DNA of 64,000 bases, from contig NZ_CP012982.1 of assembly GCF_001411495.1 (NCBI RefSeq), positions 930,001 to 994,000 on the forward strand, given 5' to 3'. Position 1 is the stretch's first letter, and each line of letters begins with the position of its first letter. The stretch comes from Burkholderia cepacia ATCC 25416 (GTDB lineage: Bacteria; Pseudomonadota; Gammaproteobacteria; Burkholderiales; Burkholderiaceae). Below, piece by piece: positions 54,269-63,875 of the stretch. A program made the translations under genes and the position numbers. The notes beneath the pieces are model-generated. The model saw only the letters and a program-made list of their open reading frames with translations. It had not been told where the DNA came from and made no database searches.

Positions 54269-55669
54269 TCACTGTAGCGGGTCGACCGGCGCAACCGGCA
54301 CGCCGCGCGCTTCGATGTCGCGCCCGGCGAGCAGGCACAGATCCTCGCGATGGTGCGCGGCGGCCACCTGCACGCCGACCGGCACGCCATTCTCGAGCGA
54401 CGTCGTCACGGCGAGCCCCGGCAGCCCCATCGCCGGCAGCGCGCGCAACGTGAGCTGCGCCTCCCACACGCGATCGAACCCGTCCTGCCCCTGCCGGTCG
54501 AGATCGTCCGGAAACGGCAGCTCCGACGACACCGGCAGCAGCACGACCGCATATTCATCGAGAAACAGCCGCCACTGTCGCGTCAGCGTCGTACGCCGGA
54601 CGAGCGCGCGGCCGATCACATCGGCCGGCAGGTCGCGCACCTTGCCGCGCACGGCCTCGACCACCGCCGCCGCGCCCGGATCGCCGTCGCCGGCAACCGC
54701 GTTCGCCAGTGCATCGAAACCGTCGCCGAGCCAGAGCTGCTCCTGCAACAGCGCGGCCTCACGCATCGGCGGCGTGTCGTCGATCTCGTCGACGGTCCAG
54801 CCCGCATCGACCAGACGTCGCGCGGCATCGCGCAACGCGGCCTCGACTTCGGGCACGACCTGCAGGCCGCCCGGCCGCACGCACAGCGCCGCGCGCTTCG
54901 GCACCTCGCGCCCGTCGAACGGCACCGCCACGTGCCACGGGTCGCGTGGGTCCGGCGCGGCGAACGCCCGCAGCGCGAGCGCGAGATCGTCGATCGTGCG
55001 TGCGATCGGGCCCGCCGTCGACATCAACTGCGCACCGATCGCCCGCTCGGGCGACGACGCGTTGAACGCCGGCACGCGCCCGAGCGACGGCCGGATTCCG
55101 TGCACGCCGCATGCGTAGGCGGGATAACGCACCGAGCCGCCGATGTCGGTGCCGACGGCAATCGGGCCGATTCCCGCGGCCACGGCCGCCGCCGCGCCGC
55201 CGCTCGATCCGCCCGACGTCAGCGACGGATGGCGCGGATTGCGCGTGTGGCCGTGCACGAGATTCGACGTGAACCAGCGCAGCGCGAACGTCGGCGAATT
55301 GGTGCGGCCGAGCAGGATCGCGCCGGCTTTTCTGAGGTTGCCGACCACCGGGCTGTCGGCATGCGCGATCAGGTTCTCCTGCAGGCGCGTGCCGTTCGTC
55401 GTCGCGAAACCCGCCTGGTCGACGTTGATCTTCACGGTGACGGGCACGCCCGAGAGCGGCCCCGGATCGTCGCCGCGCGCGATCGCGCGATCGACTTCGT
55501 CGGCCTGACGCCGCACGTCGTCGGGCCGGTGTTCGATCACCGCGTTGATCGCCGGATTCACCGCGTCGAGACGATCGAGCACGGCGTCCGCCACTTCGCG
55601 CGCGGACACGTCGCGATGCCGGACGCGTTTCGCGAGTTCGGTTGCCGGCAGTTGCCACAGTTGCGTCAT
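54269..55669 (-). CDS. Amidase-signature-family amidase
   Basis: The 466-residue protein is of the amidase signature family (GatA-like fold). The Ser-cisSer-Lys triad is visible: Lys in VPVTVKINVDQAG (about 79), the Gly/Ser-rich TSGGSSGGAAAAVAAG, and the nucleophile in GTDIGGSVRYPA. Such enzymes cleave amides or aryl-acylamides in the cytoplasm; the substrate is unknown. It has no gatB or gatC neighbours, so it is not the tRNA amidotransferase. The alpha/beta hydrolase gene upstream is in the same direction with a 76-bp gap. Confidence 0.9.
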   Translation of the reverse strand: MTQLWQLPATELAKRVRHRDVSAREVADAVLDRLDAVNPAINAVIEHRPDDVRRQADEVDRAIARGDDPGPLSGVPVTVKINVDQAGFATTNGTRLQENLIAHADSPVVGNLRKAGAILLGRTNSPTFALRWFTSNLVHGHTRNPRHPSLTSGGSSGGAAAAVAAGIGPIAVGTDIGGSVRYPAYACGVHGIRPSLGRVPAFNASSPERAIGAQLMSTAGPIARTIDDLALALRAFAAPDPRDPWHVAVPFDGREVPKRAALCVRPGGLQVVPEVEAALRDAARRLVDAGWTVDEIDDTPPMREAALLQEQLWLGDGFDALANAVAGDGDPGAAAVVEAVRGKVRDLPADVIGRALVRRTTLTRQWRLFLDEYAVVLLPVSSELPFPDDLDRQGQDGFDRVWEAQLTLRALPAMGLPGLAVTTSLENGVPVGVQVAAAHHREDLCLLAGRDIEARGVPVAPVDPLQ

Positions 55670-55745
55670 GACTCCTCCTCGTGAAAAGACATCTCCGTCA
55701 CTCGCGCCACCGCGCTTCCCTGCGAAAGCGCGGCGCCGCGTTCAC

Positions 55746-56537
55746 TCACTGCGCATCCTGCTTCGCGCGTTCCGCTGCCGCGATGATCGCGTCGGCCACG
55801 GCCTTCGGCTGGCTCAGCATCGACACATGGCTGCCGTTCACGCGCGCGACCGTCGCGCCGATCCGCGTCGCCATCGTTTCCTGCAGCGTCGGATCGATCA
55901 TCCTGTCCTGCGTCGCGACGACGAACGTCGACGGCTTCACATGCCACGCGGCTTGCGTGACCTTCTCCGAAATGCACCCGCCGTACCACGGCCCCTGGGT
56001 CGCCGCGACGATGCGCTGCTGCGCGGGCGGCAGGTCCGGCGCGAAATCCTGCGCGATCGCCTTGTCCGACAACGTGGCGAAGCCGCCCGCGTCCTTGCGC
56101 AGTTCGCCGGCCCATGCGGGTGCCGGCAGCCCCTGCGTGACATCCGCGATCGACTGGCCGTTGTCGGGTGCGAACGCGGCGACGTACACGAGCGACTTCA
56201 CCTTGTCGTCGTTGCCCGCGTCGCTGATCACGACGCCGGCCCACGAATGGCCGACCAGCACGACCGGCCCCTTCTGCTCGTCGATCGCGCGCTTCGTCGC
56301 GGCTGCATCGTCGGCGAGCGAGCTCAGCGGATTCTGCACCGACACCACGTGCAGCCCGCGCGCCTCGAGCAGCGGAATCACGCGGTTCCAGCTCGAACCG
56401 TCGGCGAATGCGCCGTGCACGAGCACGACGTTCGTGCCCTTCAGGTCGTCCTTCTGCGCAGCCTGCACCGCGACCGCACCGAACAGTCCGCCGATCACGG
56501 CGGCGGACACCAGAACGCGTTTCATCAAACCGGCCAT
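55746..56537 (-). CDS. Exported alpha/beta hydrolase
   Basis: 263 residues with a signal peptide (about 1-27, ending VQA). It has VVLVHGAFADGSSW (oxyanion HG), the nucleophile in VLVGHSWAGVV (Ser, about 97), an Asp in VATQDRMIDP and a C-terminal His in NGSHVSML. It resembles the EstC/salicylate-esterase-like (MES) subgroup of small hydrolases. AAGGAG lies 8 bases before the ATG at 56537. The substrate is not known. Confidence 0.88.
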   Translation of the reverse strand: MAGLMKRVLVSAAVIGGLFGAVAVQAAQKDDLKGTNVVLVHGAFADGSSWNRVIPLLEARGLHVVSVQNPLSSLADDAAATKRAIDEQKGPVVLVGHSWAGVVISDAGNDDKVKSLVYVAAFAPDNGQSIADVTQGLPAPAWAGELRKDAGGFATLSDKAIAQDFAPDLPPAQQRIVAATQGPWYGGCISEKVTQAAWHVKPSTFVVATQDRMIDPTLQETMATRIGATVARVNGSHVSMLSQPKAVADAIIAAAERAKQDAQ

Positions 56538-56620
56538 CGTCTTGCTCCTTGCTCTGTTGTGTTGTTTGAACGTGCCGCGGTAGCGGCTGCGCCTGCGCAC
56601 GAGGCAGGCGCGGCACCGGA

Positions 56621-56947
56621 TCACGAATGCGCGTACAGGTCGTCGTATGCGTTGTGCGCGGAATGCGCTTGCGCCGCGTCGCGATGGCCGGCACGCGTCG
56701 ATGCGTCGGCCACGTTGTCGCCTTGCAACTTCGACGGGCCGTTCTGGTCGGAACGCGCGACCTGCAGCGCGGCGGCGACGTCTTCCGGGTAATGCGGTTC
56801 GCTACGCGCCGGGTTGTAGCCGGCCTGCTCCAGGCGGACGAGTTCGGCGCGCACGTCGGCACGCGTGAGGCCGTGGCCGGTGTCGGCAAACGACAGGGCG
56901 GGGATGGCGGCGAGGACGGCAACGGCGAGGATGCGAGCGGCTTTCAT
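56621..56947 (-). CDS. DUF4148-family exported protein
   Basis: 108 residues with a signal peptide (about 1-21, ending SFA). The DUF4148 pattern LTRADVRAELVRLEQAGYNPARSEPHYPEDVAAALQ follows. This small family is expanded in Burkholderia and has no assigned function. AAGGAGAA precedes the ATG closely. It stands alone, upstream of the hydrolase gene in the same direction. Confidence 0.92.
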   Translation of the reverse strand: MKAARILAVAVLAAIPALSFADTGHGLTRADVRAELVRLEQAGYNPARSEPHYPEDVAAALQVARSDQNGPSKLQGDNVADASTRAGHRDAAQAHSAHNAYDDLYAHS

Positions 56948-57515
56948 GAGGGTTCTCCTTGAAGGAAGTAGGTCGGTCGATCATTCGGCATCCGATCCAG
57001 ATCGTCTGGCATCGAACGTTTCCTGCATGTCGACAGTAGAACCCGCCCACGTATCCGGCATGTTTCTGAAGCAGGGTTTCGGTGCAATCCGATGTTTCCG
57101 GAGCAGCGCTAGATACAGTGCGATACAAACTCGTCGAATTCGCCATGCAGGTACGGACGATAGCGACTCGATCACTGGCCGATCAGGACGCGACGCCGCG
57201 TACAAGTGCGTCACCCGGCGGCATCGGCGGATGACGGACATGACCATCTCAACGGATTGAAAAACCGCTCGCTTCTGCCGAGCTTTTCCGGTGACGAAGC
57301 AACACGCCTGACTCCTGCCCGGAAACACATTCTGACAATTTCCGTTCGTCGCCATCGCCCCTGAGCGCATTTTCTCCGCATCAGCATTTCGCAAACGCGT
57401 CATTTCGTTATGCTCGACGCCGCTCGTCCATTCCCGATTACTTCGGACACTTATCGGTTCGTTTCGCAAAATTCCCGATAGCGGTCGAGCTTTGAATGCC
57501 TGCTCAGGAGTTTGG
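56948..57515. other. AT-richer gap before the Tle3 gene
   Basis: 568 bp with lower GC than the neighbours. A minus-strand frame (56981-57778) is open here but runs into the Tle3 gene and looks like chance. No gene or insertion sequence was recognised. It probably marks the left border of the acquired effector pair. Confidence 0.45.
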
Positions 57516-59825
57516 ATGACCAATTCATTTCTCGACCCACGACTGGATGCGGTGCGCACCGCCGAACCGGCGGCAACAGCCGGTGCGCCGGACGCAGCCG
57601 CATCGCGACCGGCACCGCCACCCATCGTCGTGGGCCGCGTCAAGGGTGTGACGATGTTCGCAAAAGACACGCGGCTCATCTGTGTCAAGCAGATGCCCTT
57701 GCCCGGTATCGTGATCTTCGTGCATGGGGTGAACTCCGAGGGTGAATGGTTCGAAGCATCGGAGGAAGGGCTGTGCAAGGGCCTGAATCGCCGGCTCGGG
57801 CGCCTTGACGATCAATTGAAGTATCGCGGCATCGACGCCGGCCAACTGACGCCCGCGAAGTACACGGAAAGTGTGACGCCCGACGGGTTCATCAATCCAC
57901 AGCTCTGGTCCGGTAACTACATCAAGCCCGATCCGTCGTTTTCACCCGTGATTCATTTTCGATGGGGCTATCGGGCGACCGCGGCGGAACTGAAGGAATA
58001 CGGCGACAAGATCTTTCTGAACGAGCAGGACTACTGGGGCGGCGGCCCGTTCACGAATGGCTGTTCGAGCCTGCCCGATCTTTGGCACGGCGGCCTCGAC
58101 GACCGCGCAGCCGCATGGATCACCGTGCAGGGCATCAACCCGACCAACCGGCCGCTATATCGCTCGCCGCCCCGATCCTATGGCGTGCTCGCGGCCTTGC
58201 GACTGGCCAGGCTGATCGAATCGATCCGCCGAATGCAGGCCGATGTACCCATTACGGTCGTCTGCCACAGCCAGGGCAACATTGTCGGACTGACGGCGGC
58301 GTTCTTCGGCGACGCATTTCCCGACGTCGAGGATCCGTGGGGGCGCAAGGGCCATTGCGTGGCGGACGCCTACGTGCTGGCGAATGCCCCGTACAGTTTC
58401 GCGCGCGCGGACGGTCCGAATAGCTCCGACACGTTCATGGATACATGGTCGCAGCGCGCGACGAAGGACGCCGACGGCCGGCGCGGGCGGCAGACCTATG
58501 CCGCGCGCACGAGGACATTCGGCAAATTCCTGTCGATCGTGGGCGCTCGCAAGGAACATGATCCGCCAGCAGGCAAGATCGATGAAGACATGGCGAACGA
58601 GCGGGTGTCGCCGACGAGCAACAGGTCATATGCCGCGCGACACGACCGTGATCGGCACGGCCTGAATCGATCGACGTATGGCCGCGTCACGGCGTATTGC
58701 TGTCCGCACGATCAGGTGATTTCGGCGGTGACGGTTCAAGGCATCGGCTGGCGCGGCATCGGCAGGCACGAACTCGACGATATCGGCGCGTCCGGCATCC
58801 TGACGCAGCGTGTTTTCGCATCCGGCTTTAACGTCGGCGTGCAGCAACCCTATCGATATTGGGAAGACGACTGGCGTCATGTCCAGAAAGGGAAGACGTC
58901 AGGATTCTGGTATCCGCCATCGCCACCCGCGAAATTCAATCTCGTCGGCGCGCTCAAAGGGAATGAAAGTGTTTGGGGAATGGCAGCCACGCTTGCCACT
59001 GCGCCGTTCATGTTCGTCGCGACCGGGATCAGCTCGGCATTGAACATGCTCCGAGTGAACGCCGACCCGCCGGCGGGCTGGACGGTCGTGGCGGACGCCC
59101 CGGCCCTTGACGAAACCTTCCCGCCCAAGGCATTGCGATTCGGCAACCCGGTCGAAACGAGAGACGGCGACGCGGTAAGCGACTTCAACGAAGGCAACGA
59201 TCCTCCGGCCGCCTGGCGTGACGCGAGCAAGGCCGATGCAGACAAGCGGGCCGACGATCCCTACGACCAGTACGAGGCGAAGCATCCGGATAGCGTCGCC
59301 CAAGGTACCGCAACAACCGAAGCCGGGCAGCGTTACGAGGATCGTGCGTTGATGCGGATGGAAGCACGTCGCACGCTGAACACCGAATGGCTCGATGGCG
59401 ACGGCCACGTGATCGGCGAGGACGGCAAAAGCGAGCTGCCTGACGGCTACAAGGATTGGCGCGATCAGCAAATTGTCGATTGGCTCGATCGCGGGGCCAT
59501 CAATAACCCGACCAACCACTCTACGACGATGACCAACCCCGACCATGCCGAAAAGGCGCTTGCTTACGATGTCGCTATTGGCCCGTGCTATCTGACGGAG
59601 CAGCAAATCAGAGCCTTGCGCATCGAGGCGGATTGGCGGATGTGGGAAAGCCCGCCCGACGGCGATCCGAGGGAGAAGTACTTCGACTATTTCTTGCTCG
59701 GTGAACTTGACGATTTACCGATGCATGAATGGATACATCTTGAAAACGGTGAAGGAAATATGCCCGACGCGATTGTAGATGAACGTGAAGGGGCGTTTTA
59801 TCTGAAGGTCGGGGGTGCATTTTGA
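57516..59825 (+). CDS. tle3: T6SS phospholipase effector, Tle3 family
   Basis: A 769-residue protein with no signal peptide. It has an alpha/beta-hydrolase N-terminal half with PGIVIFVHGVNSEGEWF (about 67-83), HFRWGYRATAAELKEYG, and the nucleophile in TVVCHSQGNIVGLTAAF (Ser near 251, GxSxG-like HSQGN). A DUF3274-type region follows (about 390-480, DQVISAVTVQGIGWRGIG). These features match the Tle3 antibacterial lipases delivered by T6SS to attack phospholipids in the target periplasm. CAGGAG lies 5 bases before the ATG at 57516. GC is lower than in the neighbours. There is no vgrG or adaptor next to it, so loading depends on genes elsewhere. Confidence 0.85.
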   Translation: MTNSFLDPRLDAVRTAEPAATAGAPDAAASRPAPPPIVVGRVKGVTMFAKDTRLICVKQMPLPGIVIFVHGVNSEGEWFEASEEGLCKGLNRRLGRLDDQLKYRGIDAGQLTPAKYTESVTPDGFINPQLWSGNYIKPDPSFSPVIHFRWGYRATAAELKEYGDKIFLNEQDYWGGGPFTNGCSSLPDLWHGGLDDRAAAWITVQGINPTNRPLYRSPPRSYGVLAALRLARLIESIRRMQADVPITVVCHSQGNIVGLTAAFFGDAFPDVEDPWGRKGHCVADAYVLANAPYSFARADGPNSSDTFMDTWSQRATKDADGRRGRQTYAARTRTFGKFLSIVGARKEHDPPAGKIDEDMANERVSPTSNRSYAARHDRDRHGLNRSTYGRVTAYCCPHDQVISAVTVQGIGWRGIGRHELDDIGASGILTQRVFASGFNVGVQQPYRYWEDDWRHVQKGKTSGFWYPPSPPAKFNLVGALKGNESVWGMAATLATAPFMFVATGISSALNMLRVNADPPAGWTVVADAPALDETFPPKALRFGNPVETRDGDAVSDFNEGNDPPAAWRDASKADADKRADDPYDQYEAKHPDSVAQGTATTEAGQRYEDRALMRMEARRTLNTEWLDGDGHVIGEDGKSELPDGYKDWRDQQIVDWLDRGAINNPTNHSTTMTNPDHAEKALAYDVAIGPCYLTEQQIRALRIEADWRMWESPPDGDPREKYFDYFLLGELDDLPMHEWIHLENGEGNMPDAIVDEREGAFYLKVGGAF

Positions 59826-61303
59826 AGGCACTCATCGCTACATGGCAGCGGCGTGTCGCTGTCGCTGTTTCGGTATGGCCCATTGCCGCAGTACTCATGG
59901 CGTCGCTGGTGACGCACGTCGAACAACCCGATCCAGCCCATCTGGAAATAGGAGAATGGATGAAACGATTCGTTGTCGTGCCCGCCCTGGCTGCGCTCAT
60001 GGTGTTTCTGTTTCTCACGGCCATGACGCGTCCTGCACAAGCCGCGCCTGCCCAGGAGCAAGCAGGGAGTACGGTGCTTGAAGATGCAGCGTCGGCGAAG
60101 CCGTTCGTCGCGCAGGTTGTCGGCCTGATCTGGATGAATCCGTTGCACCGGAGGGACTACCCGACCGAATGGCAATTGCTGTGGACGCAGGGGCTCGCCG
60201 CGCCCAACAAGAACGACGATATGGTCCGCACCGATCCGAAGTCCTTTACTACGCTGCAATCGGTAGCGGGTATCGCATACGGCAACGAAGGCGCGGAGAC
60301 GTTCAAGGGCTTCTACCACAAGTACATGAAGAGGTTCCCTCTGCTGCTTCATTCTCGCTACGCCTCCAATCCAAAATACTTCTACACGGTGAACCCCAAC
60401 AACAAGAAAGATTGGCGGGAATTGGCAGGCATTCACGTCGAGCTTGCGATTCCGGATCGACTCGAGGCGGACGAATCGCAGAGCTATTTGCAAAACTCGA
60501 TTCGAAAGACGTTTTCGATCGGCAATCGGTATTTCCCGACGATGTGGAGCCGCGACACGCTGCCCGATGTGCAAATCACGCAAGGCGGCGCGAACGCCGG
60601 CTTCGCGTCGCTGAACAAGGCGTTGGACTACTTGCGGGACAACCCCGACAAGACCGTGTGGGTGGTGAACTGGGATGCGCCGAATTTCCCGCCGCTCGAC
60701 GCGCAGATCAACGAGAACCTCGTCGTGCTGTTTCTCGCCGGCCCGAACTTCGACACGCAGCGCGAACCGCTCGCCTGGATCGGCAAGGCCGCCACCGGCA
60801 ACACGCAAGCGTTCGCGCCGAAGGTCGGCACGACACGAGCCGTGCAGGCGTGGAAAGCGACCATCGACCAGGCAGCGCGCAATGCCGGCGTCGCGATCCC
60901 GGATCTCAAGTACGTCGTCCACGACGCAGGGAAAGGCAGTGACGCCTCGTCGTCACGTCTCGTCGCACTCGCGCAGACACTGACGGAAACGCTCCCGGAA
61001 TACGATCACCCGCAACAGACCTTCAACACCGCCGCCCTGCTCGGTGACATGGGAACCGGCAGCGCCTTGACCGACGTTGCGCTGGCGATCGGCCGGATCA
61101 ATCATTTCGGCGGTAATGCATTGGTTGCCGGCACGACCGACCCGGAGCATCCCGTCGCGGTCGTCGTCAGGCCACCGTCGACGCTCACGCCGATCGATCC
61201 GGACAAGGACTGGTTCCGCGCGCGTGGCGGGAACAATGCGTACCTGCCGTGGTGGGGACGCCGGCACGATACCAATTACGGAATGCAGGGCTATTCGTGG
61301 TGA
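59822..61303 (+). CDS. DUF2875-family membrane-anchored partner of Tle3
   Basis: 493 residues starting at a TTG that overlaps the Tle3 stop (TTGA), so translation is coupled. Two hydrophobic segments lie near the N-terminus (about 10-31 and 48-68), followed by a large periplasmic region with VAQVVGLIWMNPLHRRDYPTEWQLLWTQGL, the DUF2875 signature. The family is regularly found beside Tle lipase genes. An immunity or accessory role in protecting the producer's periplasm is inferred from this. It ends with WGRRHDTNYGMQGYSW. Confidence 0.82.
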   Translation: MKALIATWQRRVAVAVSVWPIAAVLMASLVTHVEQPDPAHLEIGEWMKRFVVVPALAALMVFLFLTAMTRPAQAAPAQEQAGSTVLEDAASAKPFVAQVVGLIWMNPLHRRDYPTEWQLLWTQGLAAPNKNDDMVRTDPKSFTTLQSVAGIAYGNEGAETFKGFYHKYMKRFPLLLHSRYASNPKYFYTVNPNNKKDWRELAGIHVELAIPDRLEADESQSYLQNSIRKTFSIGNRYFPTMWSRDTLPDVQITQGGANAGFASLNKALDYLRDNPDKTVWVVNWDAPNFPPLDAQINENLVVLFLAGPNFDTQREPLAWIGKAATGNTQAFAPKVGTTRAVQAWKATIDQAARNAGVAIPDLKYVVHDAGKGSDASSSRLVALAQTLTETLPEYDHPQQTFNTAALLGDMGTGSALTDVALAIGRINHFGGNALVAGTTDPEHPVAVVVRPPSTLTPIDPDKDWFRARGGNNAYLPWWGRRHDTNYGMQGYSW

Positions 61304-61552
61304 CGCAGTTGGCTCGGAGGCGCGATCCGTGCGACCAGGATCGCGTCGCCGAGTCATTCACGGGAATGGACGCAATACGGGAACCGACCACGCAGGCGAC
61401 GCGCCTACGGCGGCCGGGTCGAATCCAGAGCCGGCACGAGCGGGGTTATGGGGCGAGCAGTCGCACACCATTCGCCACGGGTGACGGGACGGCAATGAGC
61501 CGCGTGCCTCCCGGCGCACGCGCTCCCCGGCTTCACCTTGCTCACGCCCCCG

Positions 61553-62086
61553 TCACGGCGCCAGCCGCGTGAACACGTAGTCGTGATTCTTCACCCGCGC
61601 CTGGTGGCACGCAAAGCACGTCTGATGCTGGCCGATATCGGCCGGCACGCCGTTGATGAACCGCCCGAAACCCCAGCCGCCCGTCGACGCATAGCGGCGC
61701 GAGTCCTTCACCATCACCTGCACGGTCGTCGCCTGTCCGGGCACCGTCGCCGGCGCGAACTCGTCGGACTGCTTGCGCTTGTACGCGAGTTTCACCAGGA
61801 TCGTGCCGTCCGGAAACGGCAGTGTCGCCTGCTCGAGCGCACGGATCGCGACGGGATTGCCGAGCACGACACGCAGTTCATCGAGCGGCGCGGCTTCTTC
61901 GGCCGGGGCGACCATTTCCCACTTCCGGTAGCTGGGCGGGATCGTCACGCCGTAAATCGGCGACGCGGCGGCGGCAGCCGGCTTCGGCTGCTCCGCGAAC
62001 GCGGCCGGGCCGCTCGCCGACCACGCGCCGGCCAGCAGCACGCCCGCGACGAACCCGCGGCGCACTCCACCCATGCGCGCCCGCAT
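61553..62086 (-). CDS. Cytochrome P460-family protein
   Basis: The 177-residue exported protein has a signal peptide (about 1-32, ending AFA). The P460 domain has YRKWEMVAP, GTILVKLAYKRKQSD, VQVMVKDSRRYASTGGWGFGRF and the heme motif CFACH (C-x-x-C-H) near residue 159. Its ATG overlaps the stop of the upstream hydrolase gene (TGATG). P460 proteins oxidise small nitrogen compounds in nitrifiers, but members in other bacteria are uncharacterised. The lysine cross-link of true P460 cannot be judged here. Confidence 0.85.
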   Translation of the reverse strand: MRARMGGVRRGFVAGVLLAGAWSASGPAAFAEQPKPAAAAASPIYGVTIPPSYRKWEMVAPAEEAAPLDELRVVLGNPVAIRALEQATLPFPDGTILVKLAYKRKQSDEFAPATVPGQATTVQVMVKDSRRYASTGGWGFGRFINGVPADIGQHQTCFACHQARVKNHDYVFTRLAP

Positions 62087-63129
62087 CACAGGTGCTCCAC
62101 TTGCAGGATCGCATCCGCGAACGCCTGCGGCGCTTCCTGCGGCAGGTTGTGGCCGATGCCGCCGGTGATCGTGCGGTGCTGGTACTTGCCGGTGAACTTC
62201 TTCGCGTACGCGGCCGGCTCCGGATGCGGCGCGCCGTTCGCATCGCCTTCCATCGTGATCGTCGGCACCGTAATCGCAGGGCCTGCCGCAAGGCGCCGCT
62301 CGAGGTCGTCGTATTGCGCCTCGCCCTTCGCGAGCCCGAGACGCCAGCGATAGTTGTGGATCACGACGGCCACGTGATCGGGGTTCTGGAACGACGCGGC
62401 CGTGCGCGCGTAGGTTTCGTCGGAGAACTGCCATTTCGGCGATGCGAGCTGCCAGATCAGCTTGTTGAACGCATCGCGGTTCGCCGCGTAGCCCAGCGCG
62501 CCGCGCTCGGTCGTGAAGTAGAACTGATACCACCACTGGAATTCGGCCTGCGGCGGCAGCGGCTTGCGGTTCGCCTCCTGGCTGCCGATCAGGTAGCCGC
62601 TCACCGACACCAGCGCCTTCACGCGCTGCGGCCACAGCGCCGCGATGATGTCGGCCGTGCGCGCGCCCCAGTCGTAGCCGCCGAACACCGCGCGGTCGAT
62701 CTTCAGCACATCCATCAGCGCAATGATGTCGACGGCCGTCACGGCCTGCTGGCCGTTGCGCACCGTGTCGGCCGAGCGGAACGTCGTCGACCCGTAGCCG
62801 CGCAGGTAAGGCACGATCACGCGGTAGCCGGCCGCGACGAGCAGCGGCGCGACTTCCGCATAGCTGTAGATGTCGTACGGCCAGCCGTGCAGCAGGAACA
62901 CGACCGGGCCGTTCTTCGGCCCGAGGTCCGCATACCCGACGTTGAGCACGCCCGCGTCGATCTGGTGGATCGTGCCCAGCGACGCGACGCCGGCCGCGCG
63001 CTTCACAGGCGCTGCATCGGGCGCCGACTGCGCGTGCGCCAGGGCGCTGAAGCCGAGGTCGGCGAGGCTGAGGCTCGCCAGCGTCGTACCCAGGATCAGG
63101 CGGCGGCGGGTGTTCACGGTTTCGGGCAT
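62086..63129 (-). CDS. Exported epoxide hydrolase/dehalogenase-like alpha/beta hydrolase
   Basis: 347 residues with a Tat-type signal (NTRRRLILG, then a hydrophobic stretch ending AHA, about 1-33). It has VVFLLHGWPYDIYSY (oxyanion HGWP), the nucleophile Asp in VFGGYDWGAR, and a C-terminal His in GGIGHNLPQEAP. These features match the epoxide-hydrolase/haloalkane-dehalogenase group, where an Asp attacks the substrate. GGAG lies about 8 bases before the ATG. The next gene encodes a cytochrome P460 protein and overlaps its stop, so the two act together in the periplasm. Confidence 0.88.
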   Translation of the reverse strand: MPETVNTRRRLILGTTLASLSLADLGFSALAHAQSAPDAAPVKRAAGVASLGTIHQIDAGVLNVGYADLGPKNGPVVFLLHGWPYDIYSYAEVAPLLVAAGYRVIVPYLRGYGSTTFRSADTVRNGQQAVTAVDIIALMDVLKIDRAVFGGYDWGARTADIIAALWPQRVKALVSVSGYLIGSQEANRKPLPPQAEFQWWYQFYFTTERGALGYAANRDAFNKLIWQLASPKWQFSDETYARTAASFQNPDHVAVVIHNYRWRLGLAKGEAQYDDLERRLAAGPAITVPTITMEGDANGAPHPEPAAYAKKFTGKYQHRTITGGIGHNLPQEAPQAFADAILQVEHL

Positions 63130-63464
63130 GACTCGTTCTCCAGTGTCGATCGCTAAGGAAGGTGACCCGCGGCACGTGCGGGCACTCGGGAATCTGCGTT
63201 CTCGGCAGCGGCGCATGGCGTCGCGCCGCCGTGTGAATCGCTTCACCGGTTTTATACCCGAGCCCCGGCGAGGCTTTGTATCCCAACGTATCTGTCGGCG
63301 AACACGACACACGACGATTCAAAAATCGGGCGGGAATGCGGGTTCGCAGGGGGGCCATGTGCCACGCGCCGGCCTGCCCCGGCGATGGCGTGGCCACGCA
63401 CCGCCTCTCGCTTCGGCGCCGAAACGCGGCGATACTACGCCGCTTGCCGTGACAACCCGCCCGA
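63130..63464. other. Divergent promoter gap
   Basis: 335 bp between the minus-strand hydrolase gene and a plus-strand membrane protein gene. It should hold promoters for both; none could be fixed with confidence, and no gene was seen. Confidence 0.4.
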
Positions 63465-63875
63465 TTGCAGGTGACCGAATTGACCAATGCCGACGAACAA
63501 GACGCTCCCGTGCGACAGGCGGGCACGAACGGGCCGCCGCTCTGGCTCGCGACCATCCTGACCGCGTTCGGGCTTGCGGCGCTCCTGCTCGCGTGGTTCT
63601 CCGGATACGCCACCGCCTACTGCGACACGCTTGGCGATGCCGTCGTCTGGGTCGTGTTTGTCACGGCGGCTTTCGTTTTTGCCGCCTTCAGGGACAACTG
63701 GAACATTTTTCCGGTCGGGCTGGTTGCCTGCATCGGGCTCGCCGCGGTCGTCCGGCGGCTTCCGCGTTTCAAGGTCACCTGGCGTCGATTTTTGATCGTG
63801 CTGCCTTGTGTCTATGCCGCTATGACGCTTTTCACGTGGCTGAGGGACGTACACGGCACGTGCCGGATCATCTGA
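63465..63875 (+). CDS. Hypothetical membrane protein
   Basis: About 136 residues with three to four hydrophobic segments (about 27-47, 58-76, 80-95 and 106-125). The start is uncertain: a TTG at 63465 or a GTG at 63471 (VTELTNADEQD), with no clear ribosome site for either. The family is not recognised. The C-terminus LRDVHGTCRII is soluble. It is the last gene seen; the final 125 bp hold nothing recognisable. Confidence 0.6.
   Translation: MQVTELTNADEQDAPVRQAGTNGPPLWLATILTAFGLAALLLAWFSGYATAYCDTLGDAVVWVVFVTAAFVFAAFRDNWNIFPVGLVACIGLAAVVRRLPRFKVTWRRFLIVLPCVYAAMTLFTWLRDVHGTCRII

Noticed and set aside
56981..57778. 265-codon minus-strand frame between DUF4148 and Tle3 genes
   Set aside because: It overlaps the well-supported Tle3 start, has no ribosome site and reads as random sequence.
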